A stretch of DNA of 63,252 nt, taken from contig REEN01000052.1 in assembly GCA_007695015.1 (NCBI GenBank), positions 1-63,252 of the forward strand, read 5' to 3'. Below, piece after piece: positions 30,109-38,100 of this stretch (its first letter is position 1; each line of letters opens with the position of its first letter). The translations under genes and the position numbers were made by a program. The notes under the pieces are model-generated. The model made no database searches. It was not told where the DNA came from and saw only the letters and a program-made list of their open reading frames with translations. The stretch comes from Marinilabiliales bacterium. Its GTDB lineage: Bacteria; Bacteroidota; Bacteroidia; Bacteroidales; PUMT01.

Positions 30109-30384
30109 TTACTTCTGGAGTTTGTCCAGCAGCGGTATGGTCTTGTTTTTGATGTCGTCTATTATCGACCGGTAGTGTTTCCTGACCAGAGCCGGGTTGT
30201 CTTTGCCGTCGGGGCGGTTGGCCCGGGCAATATATTCATTGCGGTGGGAAATGATCTCTTCGATAATATTGTTGATCTTCTCCTCCTTTACTTCAGGATG
30301 GAAATGCTGGTAAACAAGACATTCGGATATAAGCTCAAATGTGAGGCTGTGTATGTCCTTCTTAAGTTCTCTGCGGCTGGCCAT
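30109..30384 (-). CDS. Small conserved hypothetical protein
   Basis: 91 residues from ATG 30384 (MASRRELKKDIHSLTFEL); an upstream Met at 30408 is less likely. Charged, helical, with no cysteine and no signal peptide. It ends KTIPLLDKLQK. I recall similar short proteins starting with an RRELKKDI-type segment in other Bacteroidales, function unknown. It lies alone on the minus strand between the nucleotidase and the divergent mobA, 74 nt apart from the latter. Confidence 0.7.
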   Translation of the reverse strand: MASRRELKKDIHSLTFELISECLVYQHFHPEVKEEKINNIIEEIISHRNEYIARANRPDGKDNPALVRKHYRSIIDDIKNKTIPLLDKLQK

Positions 30385-30458
30385 GACTGTTCTGTTTTGT
30401 TCCGGCAAAAGTAGGAAAATATTTGCACTATTGATATATTGCTCCTCTTAAAACAGAT

Positions 30459-31055
30459 ATGTCTGCCTCAGCAAAACAACTCACCGCAGTGATCCTCGCA
30501 GGAGGGAAGAATGTCCGTTTCGGCGGAGATGACAAGGCTTTCATGCTCATTGACGGAACGCCTGTTATAAAGGTACTTGCCCGTAAGCTGGATAACCTTT
30601 TCGGGGAAATAGTCGTAGTGACCAACACACCCGGCAGGTATGCCGGCATTGAGGGAATCGTTACTGTTACAGACATAATCATTGACAAGGGCCCCCTGGG
30701 AGGAATTCACGCGGCCATGAAAAGGGCCGCCGCGCCTGCGATATTCGTTGTGCCATGCGATATGCCTTTTGTCGATACAGACGTTATCGGGATGCTTATC
30801 ACACGATATGAGAAACTGCCCGGAGCAGATGCTGTCATTCCTGTATCAGGCGGATTCCCAGAGCCGCTCCATGCGATTTACCGGACAGGCCTTGCCGGTG
30901 ACCTGGAGAATTTCCTTGCCTCCTCACCCGACCTTTCTGTCCGCCATTTCATTGCCGGGCTCAATGCAGATTACATAGAAATGCCGGATACTGAGAAGAT
31001 CAGGAGATCATTTACCAACATCAATACCCCCGGCGACCTGCCGGAGCCGGGATAA
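30459..31055 (+). CDS. mobA: Molybdenum cofactor guanylyltransferase-like protein
   Basis: Nucleotidyltransferase of the MobA family, 198 residues, adding GMP to molybdopterin in the cytoplasm. The signature is VILAGGKNVRFGGDDKAF (residues 11-28), with GPLGGIHAAM and VPCDMPF downstream and PEPLHAIYR near residue 130. No other molybdopterin genes are in the window, so the call rests on sequence alone; other small sugar-nucleotide transferases share the fold. Confidence 0.85.
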   Translation: MSASAKQLTAVILAGGKNVRFGGDDKAFMLIDGTPVIKVLARKLDNLFGEIVVVTNTPGRYAGIEGIVTVTDIIIDKGPLGGIHAAMKRAAAPAIFVVPCDMPFVDTDVIGMLITRYEKLPGADAVIPVSGGFPEPLHAIYRTGLAGDLENFLASSPDLSVRHFIAGLNADYIEMPDTEKIRRSFTNINTPGDLPEPG

Positions 31056-31112
31056 TGCAGTTATTTATTGCCAGGAGAATTATAGAGCACCGGATAAATC
31101 GGTGAGAATGCC

Positions 31113-31120
31113 TAATTTTG
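31113..31120 (+). promoter_or_regulatory. Candidate -7 element for the aspartase gene
   Basis: TAATTTTG fits TAnnTTTG and lies 41 nt before the ATG at 31162. It supports that start over the in-frame GTG at 31102 or ATG at 31108, which would lie upstream of transcription. No -33 TTTG at standard distance. Confidence 0.4.
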
Positions 31121-31161
31121 TATTTTCCGTTATTGGCAATGTTAAAACAAATATTGATATC

Positions 31162-33030
31162 ATGGCAGGCGCAGAAATAAAGGAATTCTTAAAGGAGATT
31201 GAATTGTTCCGTGAGCTTGAAGAAGCAGAATATGATGCACTCTACAAGGCAGTTTCAGAGAAATTGATCCGGGAGGGCTCACTGCTTTTCAGGGAGAATG
31301 CTCCCAGGACCAATATATTTATTATCTACAGCGGAGAGGTGGAACTTTTCAAGACAACGCCATTCGGACTTGAAAAGAGGCTCACATACTTCAGCAGGGG
31401 CGATTTCCTTGGTGAGGGCTCCTGGGGCAGCAAATCGCCCCATTCAACATCGGCGCGTGCCCTGGCTAAGACCAGGGTACTTGCGATCGACCAGCAGTTC
31501 TTCCTGGAGAACAGCTCTGCGGCCCTCAAGATATTCTCAAACATTGCACGTGTCATGTCGCGCAGGATGCGCAACGCCAACAACCGCATCGTTGACGTTG
31601 GAGCGCAGTACGAATCGGGCAGGACCAGGGAGGAGCATGACCTGCTGGGTGACAGGAACGTGCCTTTCGAGGTATATTACGGCATCCAGACCCTGCGGGG
31701 GATGGAGAACTTCAATATCAGCGGCATCACCCTGAACTTCTACCCGGTACTGATAAATGCCCTGGCAATGGTAAAAATGGCGGCAGCCAAGGCAAATTAT
31801 GATCTGGGTCTGCTCGATAAATCGGTCTGCGACGCAATAGTGCGTGCCTGCAATGAGATCAGGAACGGCAAGTTCCACAGCAATTTTGCGGTCGACATGA
31901 TTCAGGGCGGGGCAGGTACCTCTACAAACATGAATGCCAACGAGGTTATAGCGAACCGGGCGCTGGAGATACTCGGCCATGAGAGAGGGGAGTATGAATA
32001 CTGCCATCCCAACAACCACGTCAACCTGTCGCAGTCCACCAACGACGCCTATCCCACCGCTATCAAGATAGCGCTGATAAACAGCAATAAGACCCTGGTT
32101 GAGGTGCTGAAGGAGCTGATCGGTTCATTCAGGAAGAAAGGGGAGGAGTTTGCCGGTGTTATCAAGATGGGAAGGACCCAGCTCCAGGATGCCGTCCCGA
32201 TGACTTTGGGACAGGCCTTTGAGGCCTATGCCACCACCCTGGAGGAGGAGATACTCAGGCTGAACGAGAACGCCGACCTTTTCCTGGAGGTGAACATGGG
32301 GGCTACTGCAATCGGTACAGGAATAAACTCCGATCCAGGCTATCCCGGCAAGGTCATAAAACACCTTCAGTCCGTTACCGGCCTCAAGATAGTCAATGCC
32401 GCCAACCTTGTAGAAGCAACCCAGGATACAGGAGCTTTCGTAATGTACTCATCGGCAATTAAAAGGACGGCAATTAAGCTGAGCAAAATATGTAATGACC
32501 TCAGGCTTCTTTCTTCTGGCCCCCGTGCCGGATTTAATGAGATTAACCTGCCGCCCATGCAGCCCGGCTCATCGATCATGCCCGGCAAGGTCAACCCCGT
32601 CATACCCGAGGTGGTGAACCAGATTGCCTTCAAGGTCATCGGCAACGACCTTACCGTCAGCCTTGCAGCCGAGGCAGGACAGCTCGAACTGAACGTGATG
32701 GAGCCGGTCATGGTGCAGAGCCTGTTCGAATCGGTCGAGATGCTCAAGAACGGAATGCGGACGCTCAAGATCAGGTGCATTGACGGCATCACGGCCAATG
32801 AGCAGCATTGCCGTGCACAGGTTCAGAACAGCATCGGCCTCGTTACCGCCCTCAATCCGGTCCTTGGCTACGAAGTGTGCACAAAGCTGGCAAAGGAGGC
32901 ACTCGAGACCAACAGGGGCGTCTACGACCTGGTCCTGGAGCAGGAGCTGTTGTCAAAAGAGGAACTCGATACCCTGCTTTTACCCGAGAACATGATCGCC
33001 CCTCAGAAGATGGTCAGGAAGAAGCAGTGA
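31162..33030 (+). CDS. aspA: Aspartate ammonia-lyase with N-terminal cyclic-nucleotide-binding domain
   Basis: Deaminates aspartate to fumarate. 622 residues from ATG 31162, about 150 longer than ordinary aspartases (~470). Residues about 8-130 form a CAP-like effector domain (ELFRELEEAEYDALY, IREGSLLFRENA, IIYSGEVELFK, RGDFLGEGS). Residues about 150-620 are the fumarase/aspartase superfamily, with AGTSTNMNANEVIANRA, NNHVNLSQSTNDAYPTA and the signature GSSIMPGKVNP near 468-478. The frame is continuous through the junction, so this is a true fusion. A regulatory nucleotide could tune fumarate supply for anaerobic respiration; this is inference. Confidence 0.93.
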   Translation: MAGAEIKEFLKEIELFRELEEAEYDALYKAVSEKLIREGSLLFRENAPRTNIFIIYSGEVELFKTTPFGLEKRLTYFSRGDFLGEGSWGSKSPHSTSARALAKTRVLAIDQQFFLENSSAALKIFSNIARVMSRRMRNANNRIVDVGAQYESGRTREEHDLLGDRNVPFEVYYGIQTLRGMENFNISGITLNFYPVLINALAMVKMAAAKANYDLGLLDKSVCDAIVRACNEIRNGKFHSNFAVDMIQGGAGTSTNMNANEVIANRALEILGHERGEYEYCHPNNHVNLSQSTNDAYPTAIKIALINSNKTLVEVLKELIGSFRKKGEEFAGVIKMGRTQLQDAVPMTLGQAFEAYATTLEEEILRLNENADLFLEVNMGATAIGTGINSDPGYPGKVIKHLQSVTGLKIVNAANLVEATQDTGAFVMYSSAIKRTAIKLSKICNDLRLLSSGPRAGFNEINLPPMQPGSSIMPGKVNPVIPEVVNQIAFKVIGNDLTVSLAAEAGQLELNVMEPVMVQSLFESVEMLKNGMRTLKIRCIDGITANEQHCRAQVQNSIGLVTALNPVLGYEVCTKLAKEALETNRGVYDLVLEQELLSKEELDTLLLPENMIAPQKMVRKKQ

Positions 33031-33061
33031 CAAGATTCCACCAGTTGTGCCGGGCAGCAGA

Positions 33062-33853
33062 TTACTCAATTTTGCGGGCTGTTGTTTTATACAGATAAAC
33101 CAGGGTGTCAACGCGGTTTTTATATTTTCTAAACTCAGTCTTCGGCTTGTTTTCACGATTGTAAACAAATGTTGAAGTATAAATAGTGTCAACATGATTT
33201 ATTATATTACAATGCGGATCATCTTCCAGCATACAATCAGGATACTCATCCCATAAAGCAATCTTCGATTTTCTATTGTTCTGAGATAACTGTTTTGCAG
33301 AAATTAACGGTAATCCAATATTGTAAACCGGATTGATCATGCTATCGTATGAATAGACAAACTCAGTCCATACACCTATATCTATATCTACCCTGCCATT
33401 TTTTGACACATTATTGCCAGCATATTCAAAAGCCTCAGGAAAGAACGCCTTAATCTGTATTAGTTTTCCTGCTTCATTATATATTAAAGTCCGAGTTTCC
33501 AGGATACGAATCGGAGGTCGGCTAACATATATTGAACTGATCCTGTTTAATGAATCATATGAAAAGTCTTTGTGGGTAAGGCGATTATTTGTTAAATTGT
33601 ATATTGTCAATCCAGTTAGTAAACCACTTGAATCATAATGAAATTCAGTTTCCTCAATTATATTATTCTCCATAGTTTTATATGAAATAATCAAAGAATC
33701 AGTATAAATCAATTGCAGCAAAGTATCCTGTTTGTTGATTATTATCAGTGAATGCTCAAATGAATATTCATAATAAATTTCATCTGCAGGTTCCTTTTCG
33801 CACCCTGCCATTAAAACAATTAACCAAAAAAATAATATTGCATTCGGTTTCAT
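33062..33853 (-). CDS. Orphan lipoprotein with RHS/YD-like repeats
   Basis: 263-residue lipoprotein with lipobox LMAGC at residues 14-18. The body contains repeated Y-D-S-x-G/N motifs (HYDSSGLLTGLTIYN, YDSLNRISSIY, YNEAGKLIQI), reminiscent of short YD/RHS repeats and DUF4595-like Bacteroidota lipoproteins. It is clearly richer in A+T than its neighbours and begins an AT-rich patch that continues into the MNT/HEPN pair, which suggests horizontal acquisition. The start codon sits within a 13-bp palindrome ATATTC-T-GAATAT (33852-33864), possibly an operator. Function unknown. Confidence 0.7.
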   Translation of the reverse strand: MKPNAILFFWLIVLMAGCEKEPADEIYYEYSFEHSLIIINKQDTLLQLIYTDSLIISYKTMENNIIEETEFHYDSSGLLTGLTIYNLTNNRLTHKDFSYDSLNRISSIYVSRPPIRILETRTLIYNEAGKLIQIKAFFPEAFEYAGNNVSKNGRVDIDIGVWTEFVYSYDSMINPVYNIGLPLISAKQLSQNNRKSKIALWDEYPDCMLEDDPHCNIINHVDTIYTSTFVYNRENKPKTEFRKYKNRVDTLVYLYKTTARKIE

Positions 33854-34031
33854 ATTCTGAATATTTGTTGTACGATTTTATACGGCAGTGTACTGTCAAT
33901 TAAATGCCCTGTAACGGTCGAGTGTATGTTTCCGGGCGGGAATTATTTCTACTTCATTTTGACTGTCCGCCGAATTCACTTTAGAGCAAGATACCGAATT
34001 TTATGAAAAACCCGCCTGGAATATACACTTT

Positions 34032-34046
34032 GTTGGAGGTAGTGCC
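34032..34046 (+). repeat. Inverted repeat, left copy, beside the MNT/HEPN pair
   Basis: GTTGGAGGTAGTGCC. Its inverted partner at 34836-34850 matches at 14 of 15 positions. The two copies bracket the HEPN and MNT genes. An 8-bp direct repeat CTACTAGG also occurs next to both ends (34046-34053 and 34799-34806). Confidence 0.6.
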
Positions 34047-34048
34047 TA

Positions 34049-34450
34049 CTAGGGTTTGGGAGTAATCAATCCTTCAACTACTTCTTTTATTTCTTTCGCC
34101 ACTTGGTTATATTCCTCAGTTTCGCTTATTGTCGGAATATAAAAGTCATCTGGATACCTTACTGAAACACCAAATTCGCTTAAGCTTTTTAGATTAATAT
34201 CCTGAAATGCCTCTTTATTAATCTTTTGACACTCTATTAATAGAAAATCCAAATCATGCGTCCTAGGAAAATCGACATCATGATGAACTAAAAAGGCCTT
34301 TAAAAATTTTTCTGATGCTTGTTGAGCATGAAAACAAATTGTGCTGGTATAATTCTCAATTCCAGCATTAATCAAATTATCTATTACTGCAATATCCTCA
34401 TTTGCTCTGAAAAGCCAGTTTTTAATATATTCAAGTTTTTCCAGGTTCAT
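34049..34450 (-). CDS. HEPN-domain protein (partner of MNT nucleotidyltransferase)
   Basis: 133-residue, mostly helical HEPN protein (WLFRANEDIAVIDNL start, FHAQQASEKFLKAFLVHH, THDLDFLL). Its start overlaps the MNT stop by 4 nt (ATGA). In MNT-HEPN toxin-antitoxin pairs the HEPN protein is the usual toxin/RNase. Here the Rx4-6H nuclease motif is not found: the equivalent region reads RYPDDFY. It therefore belongs to the RYPxD-type HEPN subgroup and may not cut RNA. AT-rich, as is its partner. Confidence 0.85.
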   Translation of the reverse strand: MNLEKLEYIKNWLFRANEDIAVIDNLINAGIENYTSTICFHAQQASEKFLKAFLVHHDVDFPRTHDLDFLLIECQKINKEAFQDINLKSLSEFGVSVRYPDDFYIPTISETEEYNQVAKEIKEVVEGLITPKP

Positions 34451-34764
34451 AAGAAGATTGAATCATTAAGGATCGTTTTAATAATATGGCCGGGCAGCTT
34501 TTTTTTCTTTTCAATTTCTTGATGACTTTGGATGAGAATATCGGTTCTAATATTTGATTGCAATAATTCTTTCCGAATTTTTGTCTTATATGGCAGCTTT
34601 TGCTTGGGAGACAGATTTTTGTGGGTAATTATTAGGATATCGTAATCACTTTCTGAATCATGAGTCATTCTAGCTCTGGAACCGAATAATACTACTTCAG
34701 CATCAGGTAAATATTTCCTTGCCGTGGTTTTGATGACTTCTTCAGCGCGTATTGAGTTTTCCAT
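34447..34764 (-). CDS. MNT-type minimal nucleotidyltransferase (antitoxin-like)
   Basis: 105-residue minimal nucleotidyltransferase. The active-site motif is FGSRAR followed by SDYDILI, with a third acidic residue in RTDILI; all the metal-binding aspartates are present, so it should be able to transfer a nucleotide. In related systems the MNT protein modifies the HEPN toxin with AMP. It is first in a two-gene operon with the HEPN gene. It lies in an AT-rich segment bracketed by inverted repeats. Confidence 0.87.
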   Translation of the reverse strand: MENSIRAEEVIKTTARKYLPDAEVVLFGSRARMTHDSESDYDILIITHKNLSPKQKLPYKTKIRKELLQSNIRTDILIQSHQEIEKKKKLPGHIIKTILNDSIFL

Positions 34765-34781
34765 GCCCCAGATGTATATAG

Positions 34782-34789
34782 CAAATATA
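34782..34789 (-). promoter_or_regulatory. Candidate -7 element for the MNT/HEPN operon
   Basis: TATATTTG on the minus strand, 17 nt before the MNT ATG, matches TAnnTTTG. The -33 box is not evident. Its closeness to the start implies a very short 5' UTR. Confidence 0.4.
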
Positions 34790-34835
34790 TCAATAATTCT
34801 ACTAGGAACTATCAGAAAGAGGGTTGGGTTTTCTT

Positions 34836-34850
34836 GGCATTACCTCCAAC
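34836..34850 (-). repeat. Inverted repeat, right copy, beside the MNT/HEPN pair
   Basis: GGCATTACCTCCAAC on the plus strand, the inverse of 34032-34046 with one mismatch. It lies 72 bp upstream of the MNT start. The internal CTCCAAC also pairs with a nearby GTTGGAG at 34861-34867. Confidence 0.6.
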
Positions 34851-35070
34851 TTGTTTATATGTTGGAGAAAGGTATTTATGCATCTGAGGGTGTTGTGTGT
34901 GGGTGGATAATTGGTTGATTTTTGGAATGCACAATCAAATTTAGGGCTTTTATGTATATGATGCAACAGGGGGGGGTGAGGGGTGCGTTGTTAAAAAGGT
35001 GGATGGGTAGGAGGGGGGTGATGCTGTGCCAAAGGTGGTGAGGGCTGATGCGGGGGGAAGCGGAATAAAA

Positions 35071-35094
35071 AAAGCGGCAGGTTGCTGCCGCTTT
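35071..35094 (-). terminator. Intrinsic terminator after the giant T9SS gene
   Basis: Ten-bp perfect hairpin (AAAGCGGCAG / CTGCCGCTTT, 4-nt loop), flanked by A-run on the left and T-run on the right of the plus strand. It can work in both directions, but only the minus-strand gene ending at 35131 feeds into it. Confidence 0.85.
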
Positions 35095-35130
35095 TTTTGG
35101 TGGTTCTTCTGCCGGTGGGGCAGTGGAGTG

Positions 35131-38100
35131 TTACCTGAACACCATCTTGACTGTCTTGACGGTTCCGTTGTCTCTTATCCTCAGGAAGTAGATGCCCCTG
35201 GCGGCGGTTCTCAGGTCAATGGTTTCCCTGAGGTCTCCGGCGCCCTGGTACTCCCTTGCATAAACGATGTTTCCGGTAACGCTTATCACTTCAACGGTTA
35301 TCGCTGCTCCGGGCCTGCCGCCATATTCGAGGTTGAACAACCCGTCACTGGGGTTTGGGTATGCAAGTATCCGGGTGCCCGGACTGTCAGGCAGGGTCAA
35401 ACCTACAGGGATGAGATTGATTGTTATCTCAACATCTGCATCGGTAATCGTGAATGTGCCGCTGTCATCCTCATAATCTTCGGCCGATACGGTAAAGGTG
35501 TAATCGCCCGCCGGCAATGTTGCATCTGCTTTTCCGTCCGTTCCGGTTGTGATGGATGCTACCTCGTCCTGATCTTTCAGGACAGCTATTACTGCTCCTT
35601 CAAAGGGAGTGCCGTCAGCTGCAAGCACTGTAAAGGTGACCGTCCGGTCTGTCTTTATGAAGTTTGCGGTCAGTGTGATGTCTGAGCCGGGCATCGTATA
35701 TGTGAAGCCGGCTTCATCACTCACCTCTTCTTCATCTTCATCTGTCCAGTTAACGAAAGCGAAACCTTCAACCGCAACAGCACTAAGTTCGATCTCTTCG
35801 CCTTCTTCATATTCTCCGCCCCCGGTCACGGTCCCGGCGCCTGCCGGATCGGCCCTGAGGGTGAGGGTGTACGTAACTGCGCCCTCTGCAATGAACCATG
35901 CGGTAAGATGGAGATCTTCAGCCGGCATTTCGAAGATATAGGGGTTGTCGTCGCTCATCTTCTCATTGTCTTTCCACCAGCCGCTGAATTCATATCCTTC
36001 ATTGGCGAAGGCCTCAAGGTACACCTCTTCTTCGAACTGGTATTCACGTTCTCCGGTCACCGATCCTGCACCGTCTGGCTTGATATCTACATGTACATTG
36101 AAATCGCGGTCAATGATGGTGAGCAGGAATTTTGCAGGCGCTCCCGTATCAAAGTGGATATCAATGCTAATGTAGATATGGAAATCACCCTTCGAAACCC
36201 CGGTTGCACCGGAAATGCCGGCACCTTTGCCGTTGTCGTTATCATCGCCTACATAAATACGCAGAACGGCGTTTGTACCGTCATCTTCAAGGATCTCCCA
36301 GTCATCATACCTGAACTTTTCAAAGGACCATCCGTAGTTTATAAAAAGCATCAGGCTGTCAACCTCTGAAGCATCGTTCCATGTGATAATGGTCTCAAAG
36401 TATTCAGGCATCTCAAATTCAAAGTAAGTTGCCGAGGATGGATCAATGGTGGCGTTGGCAATACCGCTTTCAATTGCAGTAATTGTGAGCAGTGCATCAT
36501 TACCGTCATCAAATGTGACGGTAAGCTCGATTTCATCGTCTGCAGCCTGCAGCATGCCGGAGAGATAACTTTCGTGGATAAAGAGCCATATGCCTTCAAC
36601 CCGGAAGTCATCATCTTCAGAAAGTGCACTGCCTGATTCCTCTACCGCGATAATACCGGCCCCGGTAACCGACAGAAGGCTGGTGTTCAGGTCACCCGGA
36701 TTGGACAGGTCATATACCAGCTCTGAAGGATCAAAATATGCCCTTACAGAAGGAACTATGTAAACACCAAACCATTCATGGTGACCGGTCCCGAATTCGA
36801 CCATGAAACCTATAACATCTCCTGCTTCAGGTTCCAGCCCTGTTATGAAACCGGCTGATAATGTGAGTATGTCACCGTCTATGGTATAATCGATATCCTT
36901 TTCAAGCTCGACTGAAATGTATTCATCTGACCCGGCATCATGGAACATATGCAACACTGCAGCTATCTCAGATTCACTGCCCCAGTCGATCGATATCTCT
37001 ACATTCTCCTCCTCAGCCAGTCCGAATACCGAAACGTCGGGTGTCAGGATAGGTTTGTGGTAAACTCCTGTAGTGAAGTTTATTACAAGGGCATCCTCCA
37101 TTACAATGTAGTTGTTTACCGCATCTGCCACTGAGTGGGCCGGTATGAAGAGGCTGTAGGATGTTTCATTTACAAGTGGCCAGTCAGGGATAATGTGGAG
37201 CTCATTGCCATTTATGACTGTTACCTGCAATGACCAGTATTCATCGTCTGCGCTCTTCAGGTATATCTCCTGGAACCCTCGGTTCATAGTACCCTCGCTT
37301 ATGTCACGTTCAAAGATGACCACAATATCGGTTGCAGGTGAAACATCAGTATCGTTGTCGGCCGGTATCGTTTCCTGAACCACAACGAACACCTGGTCAT
37401 CTCTCTCAAGAACAAAGCTGAACCTGTTACCGTCATGCGCCTCTTCAATAATTATAGTCTCATCCCGTGAAATGTATCCAAAGGCCTCTATTTGGAGGTC
37501 ATACGAACCGGAAGGGAGTGACAGTTCCGCGATGCCATGCTGGTCGGTTACCACCGTGACATCCGTGTCGCTGTTATCGGTTATGCTGATCACTGCCCCC
37601 GGAACCCGGGTGCTAGGACCGTCCGGATCTTCAATGGTTATCCTTACCCACCATGTGGGATCGGTAATAATTACTTTATAGGGTGCAGGTTCGCCCATAT
37701 CAAACACAACATACCCGTTAACTACATAATCATCACCTTTTCTCGCACTACCCTTTTTGGCGGGCGGGGTGATCTTCAGAGTTGCACTTTCCTGGTCTAT
37801 ATCTTCTACCGAGAAGTACATATCGAGCTCATCTCCGTCTATCAGCACATAAACCCGTTCAACTTCGGAGGCATCATTCCACGTTATTGTCGTTTCAAAT
37901 TCAGTGACATCGGAGAAATCCGCAAACGTAAACTCATCGGGGTCAATGGTTGCCCCCATGATCTCCCTGAATACAGCGGTGAGGGTGGCATCAGATCCCG
38001 GCATTATGAATTTGCCGTCTGCCAGGTCAACCGGATCTCCATCTTCATCTGTCCATTCCACGAACACCCAGCCCTCTGCCGGCTCTACGGATAGAGCAAT

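Larger units (their letters stand above)
34765..35130. other. 366-bp gene-free stretch between MNT and the giant T9SS gene
   Basis: It holds the MNT -7 box, the right inverted repeat (34836-34850), a local hairpin (CTCCAAC 34844-34850 with GTTGGAG 34861-34867), a G-rich plus-strand run (34968-35057) with several G-tracts including eight in a row, and a two-way terminator hairpin at 35071-35094. No credible coding frame was seen. Confidence 0.7.

Noticed and set aside
31088-31104. CACCG/CGGTG hairpin after mobA as a terminator
   Set aside because: Only 5 bp and no T-run; treated as chance.
33890-34020. Integron attC-like site beside the AT-rich island
   Set aside because: A GGCGG/CCGCC pair about 40 nt apart is visible, but the conserved attC core sequences are not.
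35026-35685. Plus-strand frame of 219 codons over the end of the giant T9SS gene
   Set aside because: It overlaps the T9SS sorting domain antisense; Cys/Gly-rich nonsense composition.
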